DNA from: Loripinus fragilis
Lineage: Eukaryota > Mollusca > Bivalvia > Lucinida > Lucinidae
Assembly (NCBI GenBank): GCA_964019695.1
Contig: OZ026524.1
Location: 27,196,164-27,260,163 of the forward strand
Reading direction: 5' to 3'
DNA length: 64,000 bases
Position numbers and translations under genes: made by a program. Below, one piece after another: positions 60,901-64,000 of the stretch. The stretch's first letter is position 1; every line of letters starts with the position of its first letter. The notes beneath the pieces were generated by a model. The model saw nothing but the letters and a program-made list of their open reading frames with translations, was not told the DNA's origin and did no database searches.

Positions 60901-63409
60901 CAAAATTACATCCCTTCAAAAATACCGACATACCCCACCCACCCTGATAACTATAGTCTAGTAATAAAATTCAACACCTTGGGCCTTTCAAAGTTTTGAT
61001 TTTTTACGTCCGGTTTTATTGGAAGAGGCTAAGGGCATACACAAATGACAGATTATGCATAAATTACGCTTGTATCACATGTTTTTTGTATTGTGCAAGT
61101 GAAGTTCGCGTACTTTTTTAAGACGTTCTCGATCACATGACAGCAGATTTCCTGCCATGATTTACGTCAAAACGTCTTCCCCATATGACTGCCAGTGTAT
61201 GTAATCAATATCAGTAATGAAAGCGTGTATAAAGGTAACTTATGAAGATGTTTCTAAAAAGGAGCTATAAATTGATGTTCATATTTGACGTTTATTTTCG
61301 AAATATTGAAGTTATCAATTACTTTTAAATAGAAAAAGTCTAAAAACTCTTTTAGTGATATGTTATCATACACGCCACAGATTAGTCATAAAAATAATCA
61401 AAACGCTTCATTTAACTGTGTAGAAAGGTGCTGGATGCTGTATGTACCCATGTGATGTCATCAGCAGCGTCGCGTGATAGTGCAGTCAAATTAACGACTG
61501 ATTCATACCAGTTCTGGGTTGCACATTAAAACCTGTGAGTAACGTTTCAATCGCATATACGGTTTGCAAGAAAAGTGCAAAAATATGGTGATGCATTTTC
61601 AAAGTCCTCTAGTATAAATTGAATGCACATTATGTTATAGGCAAGGGTGTATTATATAAAGTGAAACATAGTATACTATTCAGGGATGAGAATCGAATAC
61701 TTTTTAGAGGTTTTCCTCCTTTTTTTTTGTTGCTAAAATTGCTGTAACTACCAAAAACTGTCAGATTTGAACAAATATGTCCTAATCTAATGTATTTTGT
61801 ATATAGGGGTAAGGGTGTTTCCTGTTTTTTATCCCCTGACGAAGTCGGAGGGATATAGTTTTGGCGTCGTCCGTCCGTCCGTCCATTCCGTCCGTCCGTC
61901 CTTCCGTCCGTCCGTCCGTCCTCACTTTTTGTCTGTCCGGAACCATATCTCAGTACCTATTGGTTAGATTTGATTTATTCTTGGTACAAATGATTAGTAC
62001 CATGGACTCTCGATATCCTATAAGTTTGGTCAAAATCGACCCCTTAACACTTGAGTTATTGCCCTTGTTTTAGTATAGGCAATTATAAGGCAAAACCTAT
62101 ATTAGCTTTTTTTGTGTGATGATCTTCACATTTCATCAAAGCTATTATATTTAACAACTTCTCACTATTAGACCATGATTGCCAAGTGCCTGTAGATAAG
62201 GATGGCAGTGTCAAAGTTTTACCCCACTCCCTTTGACCCCACCTAAGGGGTCAAAGGTCAAATATTTAAATTTCGCAATAACTAAGGCAATTGTTAATAT
62301 TTTTTTGCTGAAATTTTGCATACAGGCAGAGCAGCAATAGATATGAAACATATCAAACGCGATTTCAGTTTGAAGGCCTGGGTCCGAGCCTGTTGGGTGG
62401 ACTTAGGGGGTGGGGCCGAGGTCAAAATTAAACTTTTTCAGAATATGGTCATGTTGCATATCAAATTAAAGCTGACGACTTTTGCAGCAACATGGTAGCA
62501 AATATTTTGCCCACAGACACACCCTCGACCCAGGGGGTGGGGTCAAAAGGTCAAACTATATATTTTCTGAAAGTAGTCATGTTGCATATCAAATTAAAGC
62601 TGACGACACTGGCAGCAACATGGTAGCAAATATTTTGCCGACAGACATACCCTCGACCCAGGGGGTGGGGTCAAAAGGTCAAACTATATCTTTTTCTGAA
62701 AGTAGTCATGTTGCATATCAAATTAAAGGGAATTGAGCACAGAGCACCATAAAAGCAAACATGCTGTCATTACACACACCAACAACCCCTGGGGTGGGGT
62801 CAAAAGGTCATTTTATTTTTATTTTCTAAAAGAGGTCATGTTGCATATCAAATTAAAGTGGAAGAAGTGTAGACCTACATGCAAGGTAACACTTTGAATT
62901 TACACACACCCCTGACCTCTGGGGTTGGGTTTAAAGGTCAGATATTGAAATTGTGCAGATGTAAGTATATTTTTTTTATTAAACTAAGCACTAAAACATA
63001 CTTGATAGGTGTTTTTTATGATCTGAATAATACTGAAGGTGAACTAAGGGTCAGATAAATGGGATTTATGTTTTGTGATTTACATGTTTCTCTCAAATAA
63101 CCCTTCGTCGGGGGATATAAATTCGTCGAATTTGTCTTGTTGTCTTTAAGTTGCATTTTTGTAGGAAGTCGTTTAGTTCTGTATAGCCTGTCCTCAACTG
63201 AGATAAGATTTTTCCACACTGAACCACTGCCCTCCGCTATATATTTTGATATATTTTCCAGGTACAATGATTATGTCTTTATCATGGAATGATAACACCA
63301 ACATGCTGGCAGCATTGGCCGATGGTAAATTCACTGTCTGGTACTACCCAAGTGCTGTGTATGTTGATAGAGATCTCCTCCCTAAAACTGTGTTCGAGAA
63401 AGAAGCCAG
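3885..63409 (+). CDS. IFT80: Intraflagellar transport protein 80 (IFT80), partial, 14 coding exons
   Basis: IFT80 is a subunit of the IFT-B complex, which carries cargo outward along cilia. The family has two N-terminal WD40 beta-propellers and a C-terminal helical region. The coding exons are 3885-3921, 30286-30510, 31396-31506, 35117-35185, 36627-36736, 37935-38024, 40815-40952, 44533-44657, 47292-47465, 51170-51244, 51915-52078, 53387-53451, 58229-58364 and 63262-63409. The phases join without a frameshift into about 555 codons, covering most or all of both propellers; the family length is near 770, so the 3' exons are outside the window. Identity rests on many conserved stretches recalled from vertebrate IFT80, such as [79 protein letters not shown] and VYVDRD. 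Introns carry a very heavy repeat load. Identification is secure; exact exon ends are inferred from splice sites and homology. Confidence 0.95.
3922..3931 (+). other. U12-type AT-AC 5' splice site
   Basis: ATATCCTTTT directly follows IFT80 exon 1 and matches the U12 AT-AC donor consensus at every position. It opens a 26,364-bp intron. Confidence 0.9.
4214..5177. mobile_element. TIR element, 964 bp, in IFT80 intron 1
   Basis: The ends are exact 16-bp inverted repeats (GAGGGTCTGGATGGGG at 4214-4229 and its complement at 5162-5177). Both are flanked by AATTAT, a likely 6-bp target duplication. The inside repeats AATGAATAGTGAATAATGA-like motifs and carries the nested element at 4486-5139. No coding capacity is seen. 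Confidence 0.75.
4486..5139. mobile_element. Nested TIR element, 654 bp (CAGGGGACAAAA family)
   Basis: The termini CAGGGGACAAAAAT and ATTTTTGTCCCCTG are flanked on both sides by ATAGT, a 5-bp target duplication. Subterminal CTCGTCC/GGACGAGT motifs recur on both strands. A shorter member of the same family is at 59807-60067. Confidence 0.8.
5195..5545 (+). pseudogene. Decayed LINE reverse transcriptase fragment
   Basis: Across shifted frames the translations give a [11 protein letters not shown] stretch, then an [13 protein letters not shown] motif at the expected spacing, then DEEQLQQDL and WSNTWLM. These are the RT fingers and catalytic-loop region of a non-LTR retrotransposon. Frameshifts break it. 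Neither the 5' nor the 3' end of the LINE is present. Confidence 0.7.
5570..6750. other. Intron 1 stretch with no recognised feature
   Basis: Non-coding and AT-rich; no TIR pair, SINE or coding fragment recognised. It ends at the target duplication of the outer nest element. Confidence 0.5.
6838..7274 (-). pseudogene. LINE 3' end: C-terminal cysteine-rich region and 3' UTR
   Basis: The minus-strand translation gives GLNEYLHK, then [16 protein letters not shown]. This CxC...H....C knuckle is typical of the tail of LINE ORF2 after RNase H. It continues the coding sequence broken at 12467. A frameshift separates the two parts. Confidence 0.8.
7757..8601. mobile_element. 845-bp TIR element inside the MULE transposase gene
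   Basis: The ends GGTAGTGCTAGAATG and CATTCTAGCACCTACC are inverted. They carry inverted arrays of CTATTCCCA(A/T)(A/T)ATGTCTA repeats. Flanks CTTAACATTGA and CTTAAGATTGA form an 11-bp target duplication with one mismatch. Removing it rejoins the MULE reading frame into an (..ENPLKIDDW..) stretch. The inside includes a CTCACC...GAGCC block shared with the element at 45071-45440. Confidence 0.85.
10180..10447. repeat. Minisatellite in MULE intron 2
   Basis: About three and a half copies of a roughly 75-80 bp unit. The unit contains GTTCCGTTTTTT twice on the + strand and AAAAAACGGAACAG on the other. Open frames on both strands come from this repeat and are not genes. The ACGGAAC core resembles the MULE's own terminal motifs. 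Confidence 0.85.
12467..13139 (-). pseudogene. LINE RNase H domain
   Basis: The minus strand shows the acidic residues of a type I RNase H in order: [12 protein letters not shown] (Asp), GEVVA (Glu), [11 protein letters not shown] (Asp), then [15 protein letters not shown] (His and final Asp). The frame is cut at 12467 by the MULE. It is the most intact domain of this LINE. Confidence 0.88.
13167..14450 (-). pseudogene. LINE reverse transcriptase domain
   Basis: The minus strand reads [12 protein letters not shown], then [13 protein letters not shown] and KFADDGTIW, with the catalytic FADD present. After that come a thumb-like region and a long connection. An upstream frameshift near 14330 separates it from the N-terminal RT part. 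The product would copy LINE RNA at the target site. Confidence 0.88.
14451..15060 (-). pseudogene. LINE pre-RT and RT N-terminal region
   Basis: The minus strand contains [19 protein letters not shown] and [20 protein letters not shown], the conserved RT 0-2 motifs of LINEs (SPGPDG-like and P..WK). It continues to the main RT domain after a frameshift. Confidence 0.8.
15220..16050 (-). pseudogene. LINE apurinic-like endonuclease region, decayed
   Basis: The minus strand gives a start-like [21 protein letters not shown], then VLCLTETF, later [12 protein letters not shown] and finally VIDLFIVSP...RSDHIGVLL. The T-E, GD.N and SDH motifs mark the EEP-type nuclease. Frameshifts between 15656 and 15910 break it. 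Confidence 0.75.
16065..16500 (-). pseudogene. LINE ORF1 C-terminal part with three zinc knuckles
   Basis: Minus-strand translation shows three Cys-rich knuckles ([44 protein letters not shown]), as in gag-like ORF1 proteins of I-group LINEs. The N-terminal part is missing, cut where outer-element sequence begins near 16505. Confidence 0.8.
16960..17812. other. Intron 1 stretch between the two nests
   Basis: No coding fragment or clear TIR pair. It lies between the right target duplication of nest 1 and the start of a second LINE. Confidence 0.5.
17813..18489 (+). pseudogene. LINE 2 reverse transcriptase, 5' portion
   Basis: Translation contains [67 protein letters not shown] and [14 protein letters not shown], the RT core of a Jockey/CR1-like LINE. 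A stop at 18422 interrupts it. The frame breaks at 18489 where a hAT-like element was inserted. It resumes at 28287 with the [11 protein letters not shown] motif. Confidence 0.88.
18490..19941. mobile_element. hAT-like element, copy A (1452 bp)
   Basis: The ends CAGGGATGGAGTACTC and ...CATCCCTG are flanked by a perfect 8-bp duplication CAAGTGTC (18482-18489, 19942-19949). Both factors fit hAT elements. Subterminal GAGTAAGTACTGAGTACT-like motifs are dense. No transposase remains. Confidence 0.9.
20028..22178. mobile_element. hAT-like element, copy A' (2151 bp)
   Basis: Same family as copy A, in the opposite orientation. Termini CAGGGATGAAGCGAGTACT and GTACTCCATCCCTG are flanked by a perfect 8-bp duplication TCTACTAA (20020-20027, 22179-22186). 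It is about 700 bp longer than copy A because it holds a LINE fragment. Confidence 0.9.
20840..21640 (-). pseudogene. LINE 3' fragment inside hAT copy A'
   Basis: The minus strand encodes [27 protein letters not shown] and [13 protein letters not shown], the C-terminal region of a LINE RT protein. Copy A lacks this segment at the matching place, so it was inserted after the two copies separated. Confidence 0.8.
23066..23149 (+). tRNA. tRNA-like sequence, probable pseudogene
   Basis: An A-box-like GTGGCCGTGCGGTTAAC, a stem CCTTG-loop-CAAGG, and a perfect B-box-like GGGTTCAATCC are followed by a T-run terminator. The acceptor stem pairs only in part (CTACGTG against ACGACGTC). The D arm and anticodon are unclear, so no amino acid is assigned. 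Confidence 0.45.
23813..24025 (+). repeat. tRNA-derived SINE (family 1)
   Basis: The head is GTGGCTCAGTGGTAGAGTGC with a B box GGTTCGAGCCTC; a body with TAGTACTGGTT follows, and the tail ends in (AAAC)n. Other copies: 25565-25735, 38636-38820, 55300-55490 (minus) and 60187-60360. Confidence 0.85.
25049..25377. mobile_element. Mariner/pogo-like MITE (329 bp)
   Basis: The ends CAGTTGAATCTCG and GAGGTTTTACTG are flanked by TA on each side. Subterminal TTCGAATTA/TAATTCGAA blocks match across the element. It includes the short palindrome at 25201-25233. No transposase. Confidence 0.75.
25201..25233. repeat. Hairpin of the GTCTC/GAGAC family
   Basis: Perfect 15-bp stem (TAAAAGAAACGTCTC and complement) with an AGG loop, followed by CGCACCCAGAACAT. 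It resembles the hairpins near 33951, 37482, 44753 and 52171. Confidence 0.85.
25565..25735 (+). repeat. tRNA-derived SINE (family 1), partial
   Basis: Begins inside the A box at GTGGTAGAGTGCTTGAC; the B box and most of the body are present. It lacks the (AAAC)n tail. Confidence 0.8.
26440..26460. repeat. (TA)n microsatellite
   Basis: About ten TA units. A run of G lies further on near 26677. Confidence 0.9.
27597..27709. mobile_element. Short mariner/pogo-like MITE (113 bp)
   Basis: The ends CAGTAAAACCTGC and GCAGGTTTTACTG are perfect inverted repeats with TA on both flanks. Confidence 0.85.
28287..29240 (+). pseudogene. LINE 2 reverse transcriptase, 3' portion
   Basis: It resumes LINE 2 with [19 protein letters not shown], then [10 protein letters not shown] (the catalytic ADD) and [20 protein letters not shown], then a C-terminal tail ending near [13 protein letters not shown] at 28971 interrupts it. 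The LINE 3' UTR probably runs to about 29900, where AATAAA and a (TTAC)n tail are seen. Confidence 0.88.
29483..29715. mobile_element. Harbinger-like MITE (233 bp)
   Basis: The ends GGC(C/T)TAAATGAAATATATGT and complement are flanked by TTA on both sides. TIRs starting GG and a 3-bp TWA duplication fit PIF/Harbinger. A 2357-bp relative with the same ends is at 54440-56796. Confidence 0.85.
30268..30285 (+). other. U12-type branch site and AC acceptor
   Basis: TTCCTTAAC (30268-30276) matches the minor-spliceosome branch consensus. The intron ends in AC at 30284-30285, about ten bases later. Using this end gives the conserved [10 protein letters not shown] junction. The TTAG at 30298-30301 would give the wrong phase. 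Confidence 0.9.
30286..30510 (+). CDS. IFT80: IFT80 coding exon 2
   Basis: Begins with the last two bases of a His codon, then [11 protein letters not shown]; contains [27 protein letters not shown] and FVLTSTDG. First blades of propeller 1. Donor GTAATG. Confidence 0.95.
30534..30955. repeat. Dispersed repeat, two head-to-head copies
   Basis: Contains AAAACCTGTCTTTGGGG, CTGATCAGCGCCTTTGTTAT and CTAGAAAATTGAAATTT blocks, first in one orientation and then in the other. Related copies are near 36415-36600, 46085-46280, 49225-49475 and 63575-63805. A poly-C run (30963-30998) follows. Confidence 0.7.
31396..31506 (+). CDS. IFT80: IFT80 coding exon 3
   Basis: Encodes [20 protein letters not shown] and the following WD strand [13 protein letters not shown]. 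Acceptor TATAG, donor GTAAGG. Confidence 0.95.
32120..33705. mobile_element. TIR element with three-monomer higher-order tandem repeat
   Basis: The ends ATGCCCCCAAAGGAA and TTCCTTTGGGGGCAT are inverted. A (CCGT)n tract (32161-32205) follows the left end. Inside are ten monomers of about 145 bp in the order ABC ABC ABC A; A-type monomers recur at 32283, 32717, 33147 and 33567. TGACCTTGACCTCTGACCTAG is in every unit. Short open frames here come from the repeat. Confidence 0.8.
33951..33997. repeat. Hairpin of the GTCTC/GAGAC family, perfect 22-bp stem
   Basis: Stem GGGTGCTCAAAAGAACCGTC and on, 33951-33972 with 33976-33997, and a three-base loop. It sits in a wider repeat with ACCAAAACATATGTTGT upstream and GGGTAAGAAAATATT downstream. 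Confidence 0.9.
34747..34760. promoter_or_regulatory. RFX X-box in IFT80 intron 3
   Basis: GTTGCCATGGAAAC matches the RFX consensus, with two half-sites and a two-base spacer. RFX factors drive ciliary genes. It lies 356 bp before exon 4 rather than in the promoter, so its role is unproven. Confidence 0.6.
35117..35185 (+). CDS. IFT80: IFT80 coding exon 4
   Basis: Encodes [19 protein letters not shown], a complete WD40 strand pair. Acceptor TTTCAG, donor GTAAGC. Confidence 0.95.
36135..36220. repeat. Long imperfect palindrome with perfect 24-bp centre
   Basis: The centre TGCAAAGTTAACGTTAACTT plus four bases (36166-36189) is self-complementary. Outer arms GTTCATGG...ATGAATACT and AGTATTCAT...CCATGAAC extend it to 86 bp. 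Confidence 0.8.
36627..36736 (+). CDS. IFT80: IFT80 coding exon 5
   Basis: Encodes [20 protein letters not shown] and [12 protein letters not shown]. Acceptor TTTTAG; donor GTAGGT was chosen because it keeps the next exon's WKGHEG in frame. Confidence 0.92.
36846..37140. mobile_element. TIR element (295 bp) in IFT80 intron 5
   Basis: The ends GGCGGAGTTCGTGCGTTAAC and an inverted GGTGGAGTTTGCGCGTTAAC match imperfectly. ATA on both flanks may be a 3-bp duplication. Confidence 0.65.
37482..37528. repeat. Hairpin of the GTCTC/GAGAC family
   Basis: Same layout as 33951-33997, with two stem mismatches; the inner stem reads AACTGTCTC / GAGACAGTT. Confidence 0.85.
37605..37885. repeat. 29-bp minisatellite in IFT80 intron 5
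   Basis: About nine units of TATGGGGACTAAACTTCAAC plus TGTATCGAG, with point changes and one short unit. Ends 50 bp before exon 6. Confidence 0.85.
37935..38024 (+). CDS. IFT80: IFT80 coding exon 6
   Basis: Encodes [20 protein letters not shown] and SGGEDCKYK. Thirty whole codons; donor GTAAGA. Confidence 0.95.
38120..38226. repeat. Hairpin-family repeat lacking the hairpin core
   Basis: ACCAAAACATAAGTTGTGGG is followed almost at once by TTTTGATCACCCAAAACATA and GGGTAAGAAAGTATT. This is the context of the 33951 and 37482 copies with most of the palindrome gone. Confidence 0.75.
38228..38545 (+). repeat. tRNA-derived SINE (family 2)
   Basis: Head GCTGCGTAGCGCAGTCGGTAAAGTG; tail GACTGGGATGTTAAGCATCA. 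A 3' tail of the same family is at 53500-53595. Confidence 0.75.
38636..38820 (+). repeat. tRNA-derived SINE (family 1)
   Basis: Head with GTGGTAGAGTGCTTGACTCG, B box GGTTTGAGCCTC; the copy has lost part of the A box. Ends in AATCAAACC. Confidence 0.8.
39058..39141. repeat. Inverted repeat, 15-bp arms
   Basis: CCCGTGTGCCAGCAA (39058-39072) pairs with TTGCTGGCACACGGG (39127-39141). Confidence 0.75.
39396..39612. mobile_element. GCATGCT/TTAA-type MITE in intron 6
   Basis: Shares TGCATGCTGGG-like start, TCGTCTGCTGA, GTGTCAAACAGTTT and GATCAGGACCGACA blocks with the units at 56822-58228 and with 51424-51662 and 63415-63565. The centre is a GATCC.GATCAGGACC palindrome. Confidence 0.75.
40815..40952 (+). 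CDS. IFT80: IFT80 coding exon 7
   Basis: Encodes [36 protein letters not shown] and LRLCDKAG. Donor GTAAGA follows; a poly-C/(CA)n run is nearby. Confidence 0.95.
41220..43290. mobile_element. Harbinger-like element (2071 bp) in intron 7
   Basis: The ends GGGCTATTCCAGAAAAAA and complement are flanked by TAA on both sides. CACCAACCACCCATG motifs repeat near both ends, all on the + strand. No transposase is recognised; the inside has repeated AAATATCTCAAAGGGTAT blocks. Confidence 0.85.
43300..44530. other. Intron 7 remainder, no recognised gene
   Basis: No conserved coding signal or RNA gene seen; the small open frames have no recognisable motifs. A short perfect inverted repeat (AGAAGTGTCTTG/CAAGACACTTCT) is at 43616-43639. 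Confidence 0.5.
44533..44657 (+). CDS. IFT80: IFT80 coding exon 8
   Basis: Encodes [20 protein letters not shown] and [20 protein letters not shown]. Donor GTACGT in phase 2. Confidence 0.95.
44753..44791. repeat. Hairpin of the GTCTC/GAGAC family, perfect 18-bp stem
   Basis: GCTCAAAAGAACTGTCTC with its complement around CTT. A C-to-T change on one arm is matched by G-to-A on the other, compared with 33951-33997. Confidence 0.9.
44803..44950. mobile_element. Short TIR element (148 bp) in intron 8
   Basis: Ends TATACAAT(C/T)G(A/G)TGCATTC and GAATGCACCAATTGTATA are inverted, continued by GACATCAGGATT / AATCCTGATGTTAAC. Confidence 0.75.
45071..45440. mobile_element. Dispersed element with CCGTCC tract in intron 8
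   Basis: Starts GCTCACCTGAGCCGAAGGCT, has TCCGTCCGTCC at 45126-45140, and ends with CAGGTGAGCGCTTAAGGGCC. Part of the same family is inside the 845-bp element near 8060. Confidence 0.7.
45445..45550 (-). repeat. tRNA-Thr-like SINE fragment (family 3)
   Basis: On the minus strand: GGGGATAAGCC, CCTTGTATTAAACC and GGTTCAATTCCC (B box). Related sequences are at 59754-60100 and 63880-63985. Confidence 0.6.
46085..46280. repeat. Dispersed repeat of the 30534-30955 family
   Basis: AACCTGTCTTCATGGTTTGC, CTAGAATATTGAAATTTTGC and AGCAAAGGTGCTGACCAGAC blocks. Confidence 0.65.
46765..47262. repeat. 39-bp minisatellite upstream of IFT80 exon 9
   Basis: About a dozen units of TTTTGGCCATTCTGTGTGTA plus ATATGGTTAAAATCTTGAG. 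The length is a multiple of three, so long open frames appear on both strands; these are not genes. Ends 30 bp before exon 9. Confidence 0.9.
47292..47465 (+). CDS. IFT80: IFT80 coding exon 9
   Basis: Encodes [36 protein letters not shown] and [19 protein letters not shown]. Donor CAG|GTAATT, the first of 24 such donors. Splicing AG to the T of exon 10 gives the conserved YSTKNWNTP. Confidence 0.95.
47466..48636 (+). repeat. 51-bp tandem array copied from the exon 9 3' end and donor
   Basis: Twenty-three units (23 x 51 minus a 2-bp deletion = 1171 bp). Each repeats the last ~47 bases of exon 9 with its GTAA donor. Unit: AATTTAATCATCTTGTAGTC, then a variable CGCTACTTCATCACAGTG, then TTATATATACAGGT. 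In the IFT80 frame each unit reads TAC AGG TAA, a stop. Confidence 0.95.
48795..50270. repeat. Repeats of about 173 bp in intron 9
   Basis: CCTCCTAT(T/G)(A/G)TTAGGGGACA, then TACCAGAC.TAGTAATGTCTG occurs near 48805, 49040, 49795, 49962 and 50132. The last three are tandem (period about 173). Small mirror open frames on the minus strand are repeat products. Confidence 0.8.
49225..49475. repeat. Dispersed repeat of the 30534-30955 family
   Basis: CTAGCTAGAAAATTGAAACTT and AAGGTGCTGATCAGTCTAC blocks, ending CAGGTTTTCTTGCG. It interrupts the 173-bp repeats. Confidence 0.65.
51170..51244 (+). CDS. IFT80: IFT80 coding exon 10
   Basis: Encodes [20 protein letters not shown] and IQAE. Acceptor TTGCAG, donor GTAAGT. 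Confidence 0.95.
51424..51662. mobile_element. GCATGCT/TTAA-type MITE in intron 10
   Basis: CTTGCATGCTGGGTAAG start, GTGTCAAACAATTAAGATCC, GATCAGGACCGACAG with complement, and CAAAGAGTTAA end. A short partial repeat follows from 51661. Confidence 0.75.
51915..52078 (+). CDS. IFT80: IFT80 coding exon 11
   Basis: Encodes [40 protein letters not shown] and [10 protein letters not shown] in the second propeller. Acceptor TTTCAG, donor GTTAGT. Confidence 0.95.
52171..52214. repeat. Hairpin of the GTCTC/GAGAC family, decayed
   Basis: TGCTGAAAATAACCGTCTC faces GAGACAGTTCTTTTGAGTA with several mismatches, including an uncompensated C-A at the position that covaries elsewhere. Confidence 0.75.
53387..53451 (+). 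CDS. IFT80: IFT80 coding exon 12
   Basis: Encodes [20 protein letters not shown] and K. Acceptor TTTCAG, donor GTAACA. Confidence 0.95.
53500..53595 (+). repeat. SINE family 2, 3' tail
   Basis: CTGGTTTAAACCAGGAAGAC, CATGACCG and TTGGGATGTTAAGCATCAAA match the tail of 38228-38545. Confidence 0.65.
54440..56796. mobile_element. Harbinger-like element (2357 bp) in intron 12
   Basis: GGCCTAAATGAAATATATGT and complement at the ends, flanked by TAA. No transposase is recognised. It contains a minus-strand SINE (55300-55490) and poly-C runs near 55826, 55889 and 56060. Small open frames inside have no recognised motif. Confidence 0.85.
55300..55490 (-). repeat. tRNA-derived SINE (family 1)
   Basis: Minus-strand copy: head GTGGCTCAGTGGTAGAGTGC near 55485, body and TAAAGAATTACTGAAATC tail near 55300. 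Confidence 0.85.
56822..58228 (+). repeat. Tandem units of 336-347 bp carrying the exon 13 acceptor
   Basis: Four units before exon 13. Each begins with TTTCAGCTT(G/T)AGG and about 55 bp copied from the exon 13 5' end, then holds a GCATGCT-type MITE ending in CAAGGA(A/G)AGAGTTA. Decoy AG positions: 56867, 57214, 57550, 57889; the true one is 58228. All four decoys hit a stop within about 11 codons in the exon 13 frame (two at the second codon). Confidence 0.92.
58229..58364 (+). CDS. IFT80: IFT80 coding exon 13
   Basis: Encodes [37 protein letters not shown] and TVKLG. Acceptor TTTCAG is the last of five copies; donor GTAAGA. Confidence 0.95.
58420..59750. other. Intron 13 stretch, no recognised gene
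   Basis: Contains repeated TGGAAAAGTTGGAGT motifs near 58450-58510 and a GACAGACAG tract near 58878. No coding motif or TIR pair seen. Confidence 0.5.
59754..60100 (+). repeat. tRNA-Thr-like SINE interrupted by a MITE
   Basis: TACTGTGGTGTAGTAGATAA, CGCCTTGTAAACC (anticodon-loop-like with TGT), then after the 261-bp insertion GGGGTTTGATTC (B box). Confidence 0.7.
59807..60067. mobile_element. CAGGGGACAAAA-family MITE (261 bp)
   Basis: The same termini and CACTTGTCC/GGACAAGTG subterminal motifs as 4486-5139. Flanks CAGGG and TAGGG agree at four of five bases. Confidence 0.8.
60187..60360 (+). repeat. tRNA-derived SINE (family 1) with B-box deletion
   Basis: Full head GTGGCTCAGTGGTAGAGTGC, but the sequence jumps from CTTGACTCAAGAC to ACATCACTG, losing the B box. 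Confidence 0.8.
60370..61825. other. Intron 13 stretch, no recognised feature
   Basis: AT-rich non-coding sequence; no coding fragment, TIR pair or RNA gene recognised. Confidence 0.5.
61830..63140. mobile_element. TIR element with CCGTCC tract and internal tandem repeats
   Basis: Left end ATCCCCTGACGAAGTCGGAG and right end CCCTTCGTCGGGGGATAT are inverted. A (CCGT)n tract (61868-61920) follows the left end. Units of about 125 bp with CATGTTGCATATCAAATTAA and GGGGTGGGGTCAAAAGGTCA repeat from 62440 to 62900. Confidence 0.75.
63262..63409 (+). CDS. IFT80: IFT80 coding exon 14 (last in window)
   Basis: Encodes [40 protein letters not shown] and VFEKEA. Donor GTGGGT runs straight into a MITE. 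The gene continues beyond the window. Confidence 0.93.
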
Positions 63410-63413
63410 GTGG

Positions 63414-63565
63414 GTTAACTCTTTGCCTTCTGGGTAAATTTTCATGCTTTTTTGTTGTCTGCTGATTTTTTTCAAAATTAACTTTTTAGAAAAATTATTT
63501 CTGGAATACCATTAGAGTGTCAAACAGTTTGGATCCGGATGATCTGGATCAATACTGTTTACAAG
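63414..63565. mobile_element. GCATGCT/TTAA-type MITE, truncated, at the exon 14 donor
   Basis: Starts TTAACTCTTTGCCTTCTGGG five bases after exon 14 and has GTGTCAAACAGTTTGGATCC. The right part is missing. Confidence 0.75.
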
Positions 63566-63574
63566 CTGGGTATA

Positions 63575-63805
63575 TGTGCCTGGTCGCAACAAAACCTGTC
63601 TGCGAGGTTTCCAACAAAGCGAGTTTCAAACCAGTCTGGTCAGCTACAGGGACTAGCTAGAAAATTGAAATTTCTTCTCATATGATGCTTTCCACAAAGC
63701 AAATAACAAAGGCGCTGATCAGACTGAGCGGATGCGCAGGCTGGTCTGCGCCTGTGTTGTTTGCAAACCCCTGAAGACGGGTTTTCTCGCGCCGAGGCTC
63801 ATATA
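63575..63805. repeat. Dispersed repeat of the 30534-30955 family
   Basis: AAAACCTGTCTGCGAGGTTTC, CTAGCTAGAAAATTGAAATT, GGCGCTGATCAGACTGAGC and GGGTTTTCTCGCG blocks. Confidence 0.7.
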
Positions 63806-63879
63806 TGGGCTTATCATGGTTAACCCAAAATTTTTATGACAGATAAACTGGCTTTCTAGTGAGTGAGTGAGTTTAGGTT

Positions 63880-63985
63880 TAACCAACCCATAGCTAAGAG
63901 TCTCATCCGACAGACTGGAGGAGCCGGGGATGGAACTAGGGACCCCTGGGTACGAGGTGAGTGGCTCCTATAGGTGGTCTAATGC
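63880..63985 (-). repeat. tRNA-like SINE fragment (family 3)
   Basis: GAGTCTCATCCGACAGACTGG and GGGGATGGAACTAGGGACCC resemble the 45445-45550 copy, minus strand. Confidence 0.5.
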
Positions 63986-64000
63986 ATGTATAATTAACCA

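Noticed and set aside
1..64000. CRISPR array or bacterial-type system
   Set aside because: Tandem repeats here have no unique spacers, and the coding content is metazoan with spliceosomal introns.

Overview
This window is eukaryotic, intron-rich and full of transposons. It is most likely from a bivalve or other lophotrochozoan mollusc. That attribution is an inference from the style of the dispersed repeats (tRNA-derived SINEs, TIR elements with CCGTCC tracts, intronic MITEs) and from the metazoan gene it carries; no single sequence proves the species. There are no bacterial genes, operons or CRISPR arrays.

One host gene spans almost everything: IFT80, an intraflagellar transport (IFT-B) protein with two WD40 beta-propellers, on the + strand. 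Fourteen coding exons can be placed (3885-3921, then 30286 to 63409). They give about 555 codons with continuous splice phase, against roughly 770 in the family; the 3' part lies beyond the window. Exon 1 encodes only 12 residues plus one base. It is joined to exon 2 across a 26.4-kb intron with textbook U12-type AT-AC signals (ATATCCTTTT at the 5' end, TTCCTTAAC branch site, terminal AC).

Layout: 1-3884 is upstream repeats and a promoter-like region. 3922-30285 is intron 1, holding two large transposon nests. Nest 1 (6751-16959) has four levels, each bounded by its own terminal inverted repeats or coding continuity: an outer TIR element, a LINE on the minus strand, a 5.2-kb Mutator-like element (MULE), and an 845-bp element inside the MULE transposase gene. 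The MULE coded for one fused protein: transposase, SWIM zinc finger, Ulp1-type cysteine protease and PHD finger. It is now dead. Nest 2 (17813-29240) is a second LINE split by a hAT-like element and by an 8.3-kb TIR element, which itself carries a second hAT copy and other insertions. 30286-64000 is the exon-bearing half, with introns filled by SINEs, MITEs, minisatellites and tandem-repeat elements.

The most unusual observations are in IFT80 itself. The 3' end of exon 9 with its splice donor has been amplified into 23 extra 51-bp copies. The 5' end of exon 13 with its splice acceptor has been amplified into four upstream copies. In both arrays every decoy copy has an early stop in the IFT80 frame. 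A hairpin repeat family with compensated stem changes, a three-monomer higher-order repeat and an intronic RFX X-box are further points.
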